From NCBI RefSeq assembly GCF_016901135.1, contig NZ_JAFEVL010000075.1:557629-621628 (forward strand): a stretch of DNA of 64,000 nt. Reading direction: 5' to 3'. Source of the stretch: Martinezella lusitana. Its GTDB lineage: Bacteria > Pseudomonadota > Alphaproteobacteria > Rhizobiales > Rhizobiaceae. The position numbers were made by a program, and so were the translations under genes. The notes beneath the pieces were generated by a model. That model worked only from the letters and a program-made list of their open reading frames with translations. It ran no database searches and was not told where the DNA came from. Shown piece after piece: positions 49,326 through 58,171 of this stretch (its first letter is position 1; each line of letters opens with the position of its first letter).

Positions 49326-50372
49326 ATGTTCTTTGCCTCCGATAATTGGGCTGGCGCCCATTCCAAGATTGCCGAACGTCTCCTCGCCGAGTCCGGAGGT
49401 TTCGCTTCCGCCTACGGCACCAGCGAGCTCGACCAGCGGGTCGAGGCCAAATTCACAGAGATCTTCGAGCGCGAGGTTGCCGTCTTCTTCGTCGCGACGG
49501 GCACGGCCGCCAATTCGCTCTCGCTCGCCAGCGTCCAGAAACCAGGCGGCATCAGCTTCTGCCACAGCGAGGCGCATGTGGCCGAGGACGAATGCGGCGC
49601 ACCCGATTTCTTCAGCAACGCGCGATTGGCAACCGTCGACGGCGCTCTCGGCAAGATCGACCCCAAAGCACTTGCCACCAAAATCGCCCGCTTCCCACAG
49701 GATGCCGTCCACCACGGCCGCGCCGCGGCGGTGACGATCACTCAGGCAACGGAAATCGGCACGGTCTACTCGCTCGCCGAAATCGATGCCATCGCCGCGA
49801 TCAGCAAGGCGAACAGCCTGCCGCTGCATATGGATGGCGCGCGCTTCGCCAATGCATTGGTCGCGCTCGACGCCAGCCCGGCTAACATGACCTGGAAGCG
49901 CGGCGTCGACATGCTCTCCTTCGGCGGCACGAAGAACGGCTGCTGGTGCGCCGAGGCGATCGTCTTCTTCAATCCGGAACAGGCGAAGGAGATGCACTTC
50001 ATCCGCAAGCGCGCCGCCCAGCTTTTCTCGAAATCGCGCTTCATCGCCGCTCAGTTCGATGGATACTTCAAGGACGGCCTCTGGCTCGACCTGGCCCGTC
50101 ATTCCAACGGCTTGGCCGATCGCCTGCGCGCCGGCATCGAAAATGCGCCTGCGGCACGCCTCGCCTGGCCGACAGTTTCGAACGAGGTCTTCGCGATCGT
50201 GGCGAAGTCAGCCGCCAAGGCTGCCGAGGACAAGGGTGCGAAATTCTACGAATGGCCAATCCCGGAATCGCAGCCCGAGCTGGTCGGCAAGGACGAGACG
50301 CTGATCCGCCTCGTCACCAGCTTCGCCACGACCGAAACCGACGTGACGGATTTCCTCGCCTGCCTCGCTTGA
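49326..50372 (+). CDS. ltaE: Low-specificity threonine aldolase family enzyme
   Basis: A 348-residue fold-type I PLP enzyme splitting threonine or allo-threonine into glycine and acetaldehyde. The cofactor lysine is K203 in MLSFGGTKNG; HMDGARFANAL carries the PLP-binding aspartate, and VATGTAANSLSL the phosphate loop. Start MFFASDNWAGAHSK at 49326 matches the family's usual opening, so the 28-codon upstream extension is discarded. Ribosome site is weak. No obvious partner gene. Confidence 0.88.
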   Translation: MFFASDNWAGAHSKIAERLLAESGGFASAYGTSELDQRVEAKFTEIFEREVAVFFVATGTAANSLSLASVQKPGGISFCHSEAHVAEDECGAPDFFSNARLATVDGALGKIDPKALATKIARFPQDAVHHGRAAAVTITQATEIGTVYSLAEIDAIAAISKANSLPLHMDGARFANALVALDASPANMTWKRGVDMLSFGGTKNGCWCAEAIVFFNPEQAKEMHFIRKRAAQLFSKSRFIAAQFDGYFKDGLWLDLARHSNGLADRLRAGIENAPAARLAWPTVSNEVFAIVAKSAAKAAEDKGAKFYEWPIPESQPELVGKDETLIRLVTSFATTETDVTDFLACLA

Positions 50373-50568
50373 CGGCAGGACAAAGAAGAGCGCCGGAACA
50401 GGCTCCAAGCCGGGCGGCGCTCAATCTTTGACCTGAGCCGGATGCAGCAGCAGGATAGAGCACGCAGGAAGAGAAACGACAGCCGGCAAAAGAATTCCCA
50501 ACGAATGCTCAATGCTATCCACTCGATCCGCAACGGTTTTTACTGTCTCGCTGCAAGTGTCGTAATCG

Positions 50569-51426
50569 TCAGCTCGATCTGAGCCCCCTCACCTTTGCCA
50601 GAATATCCTCCGACAGGGCATTGACCACAAGTTGATCTGCGCCCTTTCGCGGCACGAGCACGAATTCCACATCCTCCAGGGCCGGCAGCCAACCCGGGGC
50701 AATCTCCATCAACCCGGCCGGCGCCATGCTGCGGGGCTGGACGAGAACGCCCATTCCGGCGCGGGCCGCCGCCGTCAGGCCGCTGAGGCTGCCGCAGGTG
50801 CAGACGATCCGCCATGGCACCTGCTGCCGGCGCAGCGCTTCTAATGCCACCGCGCGCGTGACGCTTGGCGCGGGAAAGGCGATCAGCGGCAGCGGTGCCG
50901 TAAGCTTGCGAATACGCTCGGGATCGCGCGCCAGCCAAATCAGCGGCTCACGATAGACGAGCTTGCCCCTGACATCGCCGAGGCGACGCTTGGCAAGCAC
51001 CAGATCGAGATCGCCATTGTCCTGCATCTCATAAAGCGTGCCGCTAAGCGCGACCGTCAATTCCAGATCGACCGAGGGATGCGAACGGACGAACTCCTCC
51101 AATACGTCGGGGAGCTGGCTGGTAACGAAATCCTCGGAAACGCCGAGCCGAAGGCTGCCGCGCAGGCTGTTGCCGGCGAAGAGCTGGCGCATTTCGCCTT
51201 CGATCGACAGCATATGACGCGCATGCCCAAGCAGCGCCTCACCGTCGCCGGTCAGGACCACGCGATGCGTATCGCGCGCCAGCAGCTTGCGGCCGAGCTC
51301 CGCTTCAAGCCTCTGGATATGCTGGCTGACGGTCGACTGGCCGAGCCCGAGCCTTTCCGCCGCCAGCGTGAAGCTGCCCATCTGCTCCACGGCAACGAAA
51401 CTGCGCAACTGCGTGAGGTCGAGCAT
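50569..51426 (-). CDS. LysR-family transcriptional regulator
   Basis: A 285-residue regulator. The winged helix-turn-helix is at 1-60 (LTQLRSFVAVEQMGSFTLAA then LGLGQSTVSQHIQRLE), followed by a substrate-binding domain of two lobes. It is divergent from the transporter gene at 51537, and LysR regulators usually control the neighbouring divergent gene, so it is likely to respond to that transporter's substrate. The 110-base gap includes an AT-rich stretch (51440-51480) suitable for LysR boxes; no exact T-N11-A site is asserted. Confidence 0.88.
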   Translation of the reverse strand: MLDLTQLRSFVAVEQMGSFTLAAERLGLGQSTVSQHIQRLEAELGRKLLARDTHRVVLTGDGEALLGHARHMLSIEGEMRQLFAGNSLRGSLRLGVSEDFVTSQLPDVLEEFVRSHPSVDLELTVALSGTLYEMQDNGDLDLVLAKRRLGDVRGKLVYREPLIWLARDPERIRKLTAPLPLIAFPAPSVTRAVALEALRRQQVPWRIVCTCGSLSGLTAAARAGMGVLVQPRSMAPAGLMEIAPGWLPALEDVEFVLVPRKGADQLVVNALSEDILAKVRGLRSS

Positions 51427-51536
51427 CCTGCTTATCCCATATTGCGATAACTGTTATTCCTTGCATCGTGGATCACAATAGGTCTATCTGCAAGGACTAA
51501 TCATTGAGACTTATAATTGCGATCGGGGTTGGCACG

Positions 51537-52553
51537 ATGCGCCGCTTTCTTCCAGACACCTTCACCATGCTGCTCGTCCTGACGGTCGTGACCGCATCCT
51601 TCCTTCCCGTGCATGGCGCGAGCGCCCACTATTTCGGCATCGCCACCAACTTTGCCATCGGCCTGCTGTTCTTCCTGCACGGCGCGCGCCTGTCGCGCGA
51701 TGTCGTCATCGCCGGTCTGCTGCATTGGCGGCTGCATCTCGTCATCCTGCTGACGACCTTCGGCATTTTCCCGCTGTTGGTGCTCGCCATGGGCCAGGTC
51801 GTACCGAACAGCATTCTACCGGTGTCGCTCTACACCGGCATGCTGTTTCTGAGCGTGCTGCCTTCGACCGTGCAGTCATCCATCGCCTTCACGTCGATCG
51901 CCGGCGGCAACGTGCCGGCCGCCATCTGCTCCGCGTCCGCATCGAACATCTTCGGCATGTTTCTGACGCCGCTGCTCGTCGGCCTGCTATTTTCGGTGGG
52001 TGGCCAGGGCGGCTTTTCCTGGGATGTGCTGTGGCAGATCATGTTGCAGCTGCTCGCCCCCTTCATCGCCGGCCAATTGCTGCAGCCGTGGATCGGTGAC
52101 TGGATCCGCTCGAAGAAGAAGATCCTGATGCCGGTCGATCGCGGCTCGATCCTGATGGTCGTCTATTCGGCCTTCAGCGAGGCCGTGGTCGAGGGACTGT
52201 GGCATACCTTCTCGGTACTCGACATCGCCACCGTCATCGTCGCCAACATGGTGCTGCTGGCCACGGTGCTCTGCATCACCATGTTCGGCAGCCGCGCGCT
52301 CGGTTTCTCCAAGGCCGACGAGATCACCATCACCTTCTGCGGCTCGAAAAAGTCGCTGGCGAGCGGCGTGCCGATGGCCAATGTCATCTTCGCCGGCCAG
52401 GGTATCGGCGCCATCGTCCTGCCGCTGATGCTGTTCCATCAGATCCAGCTCATGACCTGCGCCTTCCTTGCCCAGAAATACGCCGATGCGGCCAAGAAGC
52501 GGGAGGCCGCGAAGACCGAGGCTGAGGCAACGGGGGCGACGAACGCGGCCTGA
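51537..52553 (+). CDS. Bile acid:sodium symporter family transporter
   Basis: A 338-residue inner-membrane protein with about nine to ten hydrophobic segments. The family pattern includes GIATNFAIGLLFFLHGARLS, SVLPSTVQSSIAFTSIAGGN with the conserved crossover motif, and FCGSKKSLASGVPMA. Members of this YfeH-like branch transport organic anions with Na+ or H+; the substrate is unknown. ATG 51537 is used; a TTG at 51504 is in frame. It is divergent from the LysR gene and ended by a strong terminator. Confidence 0.87.
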   Translation: MRRFLPDTFTMLLVLTVVTASFLPVHGASAHYFGIATNFAIGLLFFLHGARLSRDVVIAGLLHWRLHLVILLTTFGIFPLLVLAMGQVVPNSILPVSLYTGMLFLSVLPSTVQSSIAFTSIAGGNVPAAICSASASNIFGMFLTPLLVGLLFSVGGQGGFSWDVLWQIMLQLLAPFIAGQLLQPWIGDWIRSKKKILMPVDRGSILMVVYSAFSEAVVEGLWHTFSVLDIATVIVANMVLLATVLCITMFGSRALGFSKADEITITFCGSKKSLASGVPMANVIFAGQGIGAIVLPLMLFHQIQLMTCAFLAQKYADAAKKREAAKTEAEATGATNAA

Positions 52554-52579
52554 CTGTCCCCCATATCGCTCCAAAACAA

Positions 52580-52614
52580 AAGCGGCGCCCCGATGGAGCG
52601 CCGCTTCTTTTTTG
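52580..52614 (+). terminator. Rho-independent terminator of the symporter gene
   Basis: Stem AAGCGGCGC (52580-52588) with GCGCCGCTT (52598-52606), followed by CTTTTTTT. Confidence 0.9.
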
Positions 52615-52630
52615 ATCTTGGGAGGATCAA

Positions 52631-52659
52631 AGGCGTGACGGTCGACGACCGTCACGCCT
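52631..52659 (-). terminator. Terminator hairpin of the hsp20 gene
   Basis: A 13-bp perfect stem AGGCGTGACGGTC (52631-52643) with GACCGTCACGCCT (52647-52659), loop GAC, immediately downstream of the hsp20 stop. The T-run on the minus strand is short. Confidence 0.7.
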
Positions 52660-52662
52660 GTT

Positions 52663-53127
52663 TTAGTTGATGTGAGCCTCGATGGCCTTCGGAGTTTCCA
52701 CCTGATCAGCCGCAATCGAGATACGACGGGGCTTCATGGCTTCCGGAAGGTTGCGCAACAGATCGATGTGCAGCAAACCATTCTTCAGCGAAGCCGCCTT
52801 GACCTCGACATGATCGGCGAGCTGGAAACGGCGCTCGAAGGCGCGCTTGGCGATGCCGCGATAGAGATATTCGCTGACTTCGGCCGGCTCCTCGCTCTTT
52901 TCGCCCTTGACCTGCAGGACATGGGCATGAGCCTCGATGCTCAGTTCCTTTTCATCGAAACCGGCAACAGCCATGGTGATACGATAAGTGTTTTCACCGG
53001 TACGCTCGATATTGTAGGGCGGATAGGTCTGAGCCTGATCCGGCTGGCCAAGCGTATCGAGCATGGTGAACAGGCGGTCGAAACCGACGGTGGAACGGTA
53101 AAGGGGAGAGAAGTCTACGTGACGCAT
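52663..53127 (-). CDS. Small heat-shock protein, Hsp20 family
   Basis: A 154-residue alpha-crystallin-type holdase. The crystallin domain spans about 35-125: YPPYNIERTGENTYRITMAV, GFDEKELSIEAHAHVLQV, YRGIAKRAFERRFQLADHV, with the SLKNGLLHIDL segment. It resembles the IbpA-type class A rhizobial Hsps. ATG 53127 is preceded by AGGAGGACTCC; the frame extends upstream but that region is the regulatory leader. It protects unfolded proteins under heat. Expression is probably controlled by the leader RNA and an RpoH-like promoter. Confidence 0.93.
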   Translation of the reverse strand: MRHVDFSPLYRSTVGFDRLFTMLDTLGQPDQAQTYPPYNIERTGENTYRITMAVAGFDEKELSIEAHAHVLQVKGEKSEEPAEVSEYLYRGIAKRAFERRFQLADHVEVKAASLKNGLLHIDLLRNLPEAMKPRRISIAADQVETPKAIEAHIN

Positions 53128-53224
53128 GGAGTCCTCCTGTGAGCGACAATTGCGATTCTGAACATGCCCCACAGCCCCACTCGTGGCGGCCCCGGGACGG
53201 TTTTGCGAGCCCGTTTGGCACCCG
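53128..53224 (-). promoter_or_regulatory. ROSE-like RNA thermometer in hsp20 leader
   Basis: On the minus strand the leader just before the hsp20 ATG reads TCGCT, then CAC, then AGGAGG. TCGCT matches the ROSE consensus UYGCU and can pair with the ribosome site AGGA with the conserved bulged G. A second stem (GCCG-CCAC-GA-GTGG-GGC near 53175-53191) lies upstream, as in other rhizobial ROSE elements. The leader of about 98 bases fits the predicted start below. Confidence 0.7.
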
Positions 53225-53261
53225 CAGACTGGAGATGGTGATCGCTTTTCGGGACTTCAAG
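53225..53261 (-). promoter_or_regulatory. RpoH (sigma-32)-type promoter of hsp20
   Basis: On the minus strand CTTGAA (53261-53256) and CCATCT (53238-53233) are separated by 17 bases, resembling alphaproteobacterial RpoH promoters (CTTGAA and CCAT-type). Start expected near 53225. Confidence 0.5.
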
Positions 53262-53477
53262 GCCCAGGCCCCGCCTCTTGGATTTCGGCGAAAAACTGCG
53301 TGAACCCCAGATGAACGCCTGGTTCGGCACCCGTTCAGGCTGACGCACCTATCAATAACACCGTCGGATACACCATCATCCGATGACTGAAGTGTATCGT
53401 CCCTTCTTCTTCAGTCCTTGCTCGGCCGGCGATGCGGATCTCTCTATCCCGCAAGCCGGCCATTTTTCTTTCCACCA

Positions 53478-53894
53478 CTAGCGCAAAAGCTTCAGCGAAC
53501 CCGTGAGCGATTTCACCCATTTCGATGGACCGGCTATTCCCAGACCATCGATGGTCTCTCCGGCAAGGTCACGACCGGGAAACGTTGCCTCATACTCCCT
53601 GTAGTCGTGAAGCGACCGTGCGAAGGCTGGAAAGGGAACGATTGCCCGTTCACCCTGTTGAGGCAGCGCCTTTAACAGCAGCGACCGGATGGTATCTGCA
53701 TCGGCCAGCAGCATCGGTACCGGCATGTTCGAGCTGATGTCTATTGCGCGTTCTTGCCCGTCGATTAGTTGTCGCGCCGCGAGACAAGGAAACCTTGCCC
53801 CCAGCCCGATCGCGATGGCGCTGGCGGTATTGGCGATCAGCCCGAGCGGCAGATCCGGATTGATGACGATGGCGAGACGGATATCTGGAAGCAT
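53478..53894 (-). CDS. DUF2000 family protein
   Basis: About 138 residues. The core LAIVINPDLPLGLIANTASAIA, FPCLAARQLIDG, the P-P motif PVPMLLADAD and the C-terminal KSLTGSLKLLR match the DUF2000 pattern, a family of unknown function with a PTH2-like fold. ATG 53894 (AGGG upstream) is preferred, which leaves a 132-base divergent gap to the Lrp gene; ATG 53966 is in frame. The divergent Lrp gene may regulate it. Confidence 0.8.
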   Translation of the reverse strand: MLPDIRLAIVINPDLPLGLIANTASAIAIGLGARFPCLAARQLIDGQERAIDISSNMPVPMLLADADTIRSLLLKALPQQGERAIVPFPAFARSLHDYREYEATFPGRDLAGETIDGLGIAGPSKWVKSLTGSLKLLR

Positions 53895-54026
53895 TGGAAC
53901 CCTGCTGCTGTTGGCGATGTCTGCTCGCAGAATATCTCGTCTATTACGGATAATCTTACCTTTCATTGCCGAAAATTGGCTTTATGTGGTATGTCCTACC
54001 GATACTGATAGACTTTAAGGTGGCCT

Positions 54027-54506
54027 ATGCCTTCTACGCTTGAACCCATCGACCTGCGAATCCTCGGCGCGCTACAGAAAGACGGACGTCTGACGAACCA
54101 GGCACTCTCATCCGAAGTCGGGCTTTCCACCTCGCCCTGCTGGCGGCGCGTGCGCCAGCTTGAGGAAACCGGAGTCATCCAGGGTTACACGGCGACGCTC
54201 GACAGGCGGCAGATCGGCCTCGGCGTCCTAGCGTTCATCAGGGTGAAGATCGACAGCCACAGCGAGGCCGAAGCCGAAGAATTCTCGCGCGACGTCCTGA
54301 AGCTGAGCGAAGTCGTGGCGTGCTACAGCATCGCCGGAGACGCGGATTTTCTGCTGCAGGTCGTTGCCGCTGACCTCGACAGCTACGCGGATTTCGCCAT
54401 GGCGGTCGTCCGCCGACTGCCGCGCATCAAGGAGATGCAGACGACGTTCGTGCTCAAGGAAATCAAGCCGTTCAAGGGGTTTCCGTTGGATGTCGGGCAG
54501 CAATAA
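54027..54506 (+). CDS. Lrp/AsnC-family transcriptional regulator
   Basis: A 159-residue regulator. The helix-turn-helix is at about 5-62 (IDLRILGALQKDGRLTNQAL, LSTSPCWRRVRQLEETGVI), then the RAM ligand-binding domain (GVLAFIRVKIDSHSEAEAEE, YSIAGDADFLLQVVAAD). Such proteins respond to amino acids. It is divergent from the DUF2000 gene, a layout suggesting local control. GGTGGCCT precedes the ATG. Confidence 0.9.
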   Translation: MPSTLEPIDLRILGALQKDGRLTNQALSSEVGLSTSPCWRRVRQLEETGVIQGYTATLDRRQIGLGVLAFIRVKIDSHSEAEAEEFSRDVLKLSEVVACYSIAGDADFLLQVVAADLDSYADFAMAVVRRLPRIKEMQTTFVLKEIKPFKGFPLDVGQQ

Positions 54507-54804
54507 AGGCCCACGACATGGAATGCTTGGCACCGCATGGAGGCGATCGCTCGTCATGCCGAGAAAAGCAAAAATCTATCGCAATTCCCCCAACTTCTCG
54601 CGCTGCCTCATGATCACCGGAACCGGCATAGTCTTCCGCGACCCTAAAGAATGTCCGAAGCGATTGAAATCTGATTGAAAAGACAGCCATAAATTGCTTG
54701 TTTCACTGGTCAGGACTTGGCTGCCGTGCATGTCTCGCCAGCCCTTTACGTTTGGACCGAAGCCATCCTATTCTAGGAGAGTGGCAGCCCACCCGGGGTA
54801 TTGA

Positions 54805-55872
54805 ATGTTGGCGCTCCCTTTCTCGAAGATTTCCGCATCGCTGAACGCGCTGTTCGTTGCAATCGGTCTGTTGACCGTGGCTGCACTTACGACGCCGAAC
54901 ATAACCGGACAGACCAGGCTCATCTTGGAAGTCCTGCTTGCCGGCATCTGGGGTGCCTACGTTCTACAATTGATCGAGACGCTGATCATGCAACGGACGA
55001 GAGACGTTCGTGGCAGAGGGCTGGAAATCACCGTCGACGTACTTGCCGTTTTAGTCCCTGTGGCCGCATTCCTCTTCGTCCACGGGCGCGACCAAAGCCT
55101 CTATTGTGCCATCTGGCTGCTGAAGCCGCTGCGCGGCTCGACCTTCTTCCGGCTGCTGGGCAGGGTCCTGACCAAAGAAGCGCGCAACCTGATCGGCGTC
55201 ACCTCGATCTTCGGCATCGTTCTCTTCGGCGCGGCGCTCGCGGCTTATATCATCGAGCGCGACGTCCAGCCCGACAAGTTCGGCAGCCTTCCCCTGGCAA
55301 TGTGGTGGGCGGTGGTCACGCTGTCGACCACCGGCTATGGCGACGAGATTCCGCAAAGTTTCGCCGGTCGCGTCCTTGCCGGGCTGGTCATGATGAGCGG
55401 AATCGGCATCTTTGCGCTGTGGGCCGGCATCCTCGCCACCGGCTTTTACGAAGAAGTTCGTCGCCAGGACTTCGTGCGCAATTGGCAGCTGGTTGCAGCA
55501 GTGCCGCTGTTCCAGAAGCTTGGTTCGGCCGCACTCATCGAGATCGTGCGAGCGCTGAGACCTCGTGTCGTGCCGGCCGGCGCCATAATCTGCCGCAAGG
55601 GCGAGACTGGCGACCAGATGTTCTTCATCGTCGAGGGCCGCGTCAGCGTCGCCACACCGAGCCCTGTGGAGCTCGGCTCCGGGAGCTTCTTCGGCGAGAT
55701 GGCGCTGATCAGCGGCGAGCCCCGCTCGGCGACCGTCAGCGCCGCGACTGAAGTCTCACTGCTGTCGCTCTATTCGTCGGATTTCCAGATGCTGTCGAGC
55801 AGCAGCCCGGAGATCGCCGACATCATCCGCAAAACCGCACTCGAACGACGCGGCGCGACACCGAAGACCTGA
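54805..55872 (+). CDS. MloK1-type cyclic nucleotide-gated potassium channel
   Basis: A 355-residue inner-membrane channel, the same length as Mesorhizobium loti MloK1. It has six transmembrane segments with a sensor lacking the regular S4 arginine repeat, the K+ selectivity filter TTGYGD at 175-180, a short C-linker, and a cyclic-nucleotide-binding domain (about 220-355) with the phosphate-binding R307 (GEPRSATV) and R348 near the C-terminus. These residues align with MloK1 as I recall them. It should conduct K+ when cAMP binds. The preceding 298 bases hold no gene. Confidence 0.93.
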   Translation: MLALPFSKISASLNALFVAIGLLTVAALTTPNITGQTRLILEVLLAGIWGAYVLQLIETLIMQRTRDVRGRGLEITVDVLAVLVPVAAFLFVHGRDQSLYCAIWLLKPLRGSTFFRLLGRVLTKEARNLIGVTSIFGIVLFGAALAAYIIERDVQPDKFGSLPLAMWWAVVTLSTTGYGDEIPQSFAGRVLAGLVMMSGIGIFALWAGILATGFYEEVRRQDFVRNWQLVAAVPLFQKLGSAALIEIVRALRPRVVPAGAIICRKGETGDQMFFIVEGRVSVATPSPVELGSGSFFGEMALISGEPRSATVSAATEVSLLSLYSSDFQMLSSSSPEIADIIRKTALERRGATPKT

Positions 55873-56027
55873 CGCAGACAGGGTTTTGACAAAAACATAT
55901 TGGGAGTGCCTTAGGCACCAGTGCTGCCGTCGGAAACGCCGATGGAGGAATATCGGCACGGGGTATTCGACCGCAAGGACCGCCAACAAACCTGTTGCAA
56001 TTCCACTAACCTACGCTATCCCTTCAG

Positions 56028-57035
56028 ATGAGCCATTTGTCAGCGAGGCGCGACATCGCGATGGATTCGATCCTCTATTCCACGGCAGACAATCCGGTGC
56101 CGGAGAACCGCACCGAAGGCTTCTTCGAGAGTTTCGACGGGCGCAAGCTGCGCTACGCCGTGTTCCGCTGCGAGCAGCCGGTCGCCAGGGGAACCGTCGT
56201 GCTGCTTCAGGGACGCAACGAGTTCATCGAGAAATATTTCGAGACGATCCGCGATCTCACCGCCAAGGGCCTGTGGGTGGCGACCTTCGATCTTCGCGGC
56301 CAGGGCGGCTCGGAGCGGCTGCTGAAGGATCCCCTGCGCGGCCATATCAGGCGATTTTCGGATTACGAACACGATCTCACCGCCTTCCTCGACAAAATCG
56401 TTCTGCCGGATACGCGCCTGCCCTTCTTTCTTCTCGCGCACTCGACCGGCGGCCTGATCGCCCTGTCCGCGGCGCCAAGGCTCGCAACCCGTATCGAACG
56501 CATGGTGCTGTCGGCTCCCTTTATCGGGTTGACCGGCCACGGCGCCTCGCCGGGTTTTATCCGCTTTCTCTCCGGTGCGGTCAGCGGCGTCGGGCTCGGC
56601 CGGATACAATTCAGCAAGAAATTCAAGGAAAGGCCTTTCGGCGAGAACCCACTGACCACCGACGAGCAGCGCTATCGGCGCAATGTCGGCATTGGCGAGG
56701 CCTATCCGCAACTCAGCCTCGGCCCGCCGACGGCAGGCTGGCTGTCGCAAGCCTTCCGCGCGATCGAGCGCGTCAACAGGCCTGAACACCTGTTTTCGAT
56801 CCCCATTCCGACCGTGCTGATCGCACCGACGCGAGACGGCGTGGTGCCTTACGTCGATCAGGAGCGGCTGTCGCGCTATTTCCGCGCTGCACAGCTCGTG
56901 CCCATTCACGGCGCCAAGCATGAGATCCTGCAGGAGCGGGATATCTATCGCAATCAGGCCCTTGCGGCCATCCATGCGTTCATTCCCGGCAGCGACGCGG
57001 AAAGCAATACCTACGAGCTGGAAGCGGAAGCCTAG
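56028..57035 (+). CDS. Alpha/beta hydrolase, lysophospholipase-like (PldB family)
   Basis: A 335-residue serine hydrolase. The oxyanion region VVLLQGRNEFIEKYFETI and DLRGQGGSER are family blocks; the nucleophile elbow is LAHSTGGLIAL (about residue 140). The catalytic aspartate is likely in PTRDGVVPYVDQ and the histidine in GAKHEILQE. Such enzymes release fatty acid from lysophospholipids or monoglycerides. ATG 56028 is used; ATG 56061 is another possible start. The next gene is convergent, two bases away. Confidence 0.85.
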   Translation: MSHLSARRDIAMDSILYSTADNPVPENRTEGFFESFDGRKLRYAVFRCEQPVARGTVVLLQGRNEFIEKYFETIRDLTAKGLWVATFDLRGQGGSERLLKDPLRGHIRRFSDYEHDLTAFLDKIVLPDTRLPFFLLAHSTGGLIALSAAPRLATRIERMVLSAPFIGLTGHGASPGFIRFLSGAVSGVGLGRIQFSKKFKERPFGENPLTTDEQRYRRNVGIGEAYPQLSLGPPTAGWLSQAFRAIERVNRPEHLFSIPIPTVLIAPTRDGVVPYVDQERLSRYFRAAQLVPIHGAKHEILQERDIYRNQALAAIHAFIPGSDAESNTYELEAEA

Positions 57036-57038
57036 CGC

Positions 57039-57812
57039 TTATCGAGACAGGATAGCGCGGGCCTGGTCATACACGGCTCGACTACCGGCCGCGATGATCG
57101 TGCCGCCCATTTCCGGTCGGCCGCCATCCCAGGTGGTGATGATGCCGCCAGCCTGCTCGATAACGGGGATGATGCCGCCGACATCATAGGGCTTCAGCGA
57201 ATTCTCGATGACGAGATCGACATGGCCGGCAGCAAGCAGCGCATAGGCATAGCAATCCGTACCGTAGCGGAAGAGGCGGACCTGGCTCTCGATCTCGCGA
57301 TATCTGGCAAGCTCCTCGCCGACGAAGAGATGCGGCGAAGTGGTGAAGAGGATGGCGTTCGACAGGCTGCCGCAATCGCGGACCTTGAGCCGCCTTTCAC
57401 CATCCGGACCCGAATAGGTCGAGCCATTGCCGTCTGCGAAATAACGTTCGCCGGTAAAGGGCTGGTCGATCAGGCCCATGATGGCGCGGCCGTTTTTCTG
57501 CAAGCCGATCAGCGTTCCCCAGACGGGCACGCCTGAGATGAAGGCGCGCGTGCCGTCAATCGGGTCAATCACCCAGACATACTCGCGATCGAGGCCGACA
57601 TTGCCGTGTTCCTCGCCCAGGATGCCGTGATCGGGAAACTCAGCCTCGATCAGCGAACGAATCGCCACTTCGGCGGCACGATCCCCTTCGGTCACCGGAT
57701 CGAAGCCGCTGGCTTCCTTGTTGACCACATCGACGCCGGCACGGAAGCGCGGCAGGGTTTCGGCCTTGGCCGCCTCGGCCAGACGATAGAAGAACGAACG
57801 ATCCGGAAGCAT
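57039..57812 (-). CDS. hisN: Histidinol-phosphatase, inositol monophosphatase family
   Basis: About 257 residues with the Mg-dependent IMPase fold: GFDPVTEGDRAAEVAIRSL, the metal site ILGEEHG, WVIDPIDGTRAFISGVPVWG, and LKPYDVGGIIPVIEQAGG. In Rhizobiales this type usually is HisN, which dephosphorylates histidinol phosphate. ATG 57812 is chosen; a TTG two codons upstream is in frame. Immediately downstream of its 5' side lies the sRNA gene on the other strand. Confidence 0.85.
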   Translation of the reverse strand: MLPDRSFFYRLAEAAKAETLPRFRAGVDVVNKEASGFDPVTEGDRAAEVAIRSLIEAEFPDHGILGEEHGNVGLDREYVWVIDPIDGTRAFISGVPVWGTLIGLQKNGRAIMGLIDQPFTGERYFADGNGSTYSGPDGERRLKVRDCGSLSNAILFTTSPHLFVGEELARYREIESQVRLFRYGTDCYAYALLAAGHVDLVIENSLKPYDVGGIIPVIEQAGGIITTWDGGRPEMGGTIIAAGSRAVYDQARAILSR

Positions 57813-57959
57813 GGTCAATCCGATTAAGTGACGGGACGAGCGATGTCATAGCGCATATACACCAGGAAGCAAACCGGATGCTGAAGCAGCGGGCGGAATG
57901 CCTGCCGATCAGGCAAGATTTTCAAATTTGCCTAAATATCTTGCACTGCAATAAAATGC

Positions 57960-57988
57960 TTGACATTTGTGCAATGCGGTAGCAATAT
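57960..57988 (+). promoter_or_regulatory. Sigma-70-type promoter of the MmgR-like sRNA
   Basis: TTGACA at 57960-57965 and CAATAT at 57983-57988 with a 17-base spacer. Transcription should start near 57995. Confidence 0.6.
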
Positions 57989-57994
57989 CCGGCT

Positions 57995-58073
57995 ACAGTC
58001 TTCTGACTGTAAATACCCTCCTTGGGTGTTTCCTCCCTAGACTTAGCCGCGCCACAAGCGCGGTTCTTTTTTT
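57995..58073 (+). ncRNA. mmgR: MmgR/alpha-r8-like small regulatory RNA
   Basis: A predicted RNA of about 79 bases. The 5' hairpin is ACAGTC-TTCT-GACTGT, then ACCC-TCCTT-GGGT, then an unpaired TTTCCTCCCT (58029-58038), then a terminator CCGCGC-CACAA-GCGCGG with a T7 tail ending at 58073. The single-stranded ten-base block UUUCCUCCCU, two stem-loops and ~77-nt size are what I recall as hallmarks of MmgR in rhizobia, which restrains polyhydroxybutyrate accumulation. It lies between hisN and the HutG-type gene. Confidence 0.72.
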
Positions 58074-58171
58074 GTCGGGATTATTTGTCTCATGGGAACG
58101 GCTCGACCAACGCGGAGCGGGAGCGATATCTTGCCCCACTGAGCTTGCCGAACGGGGCGGACGAGATACCC

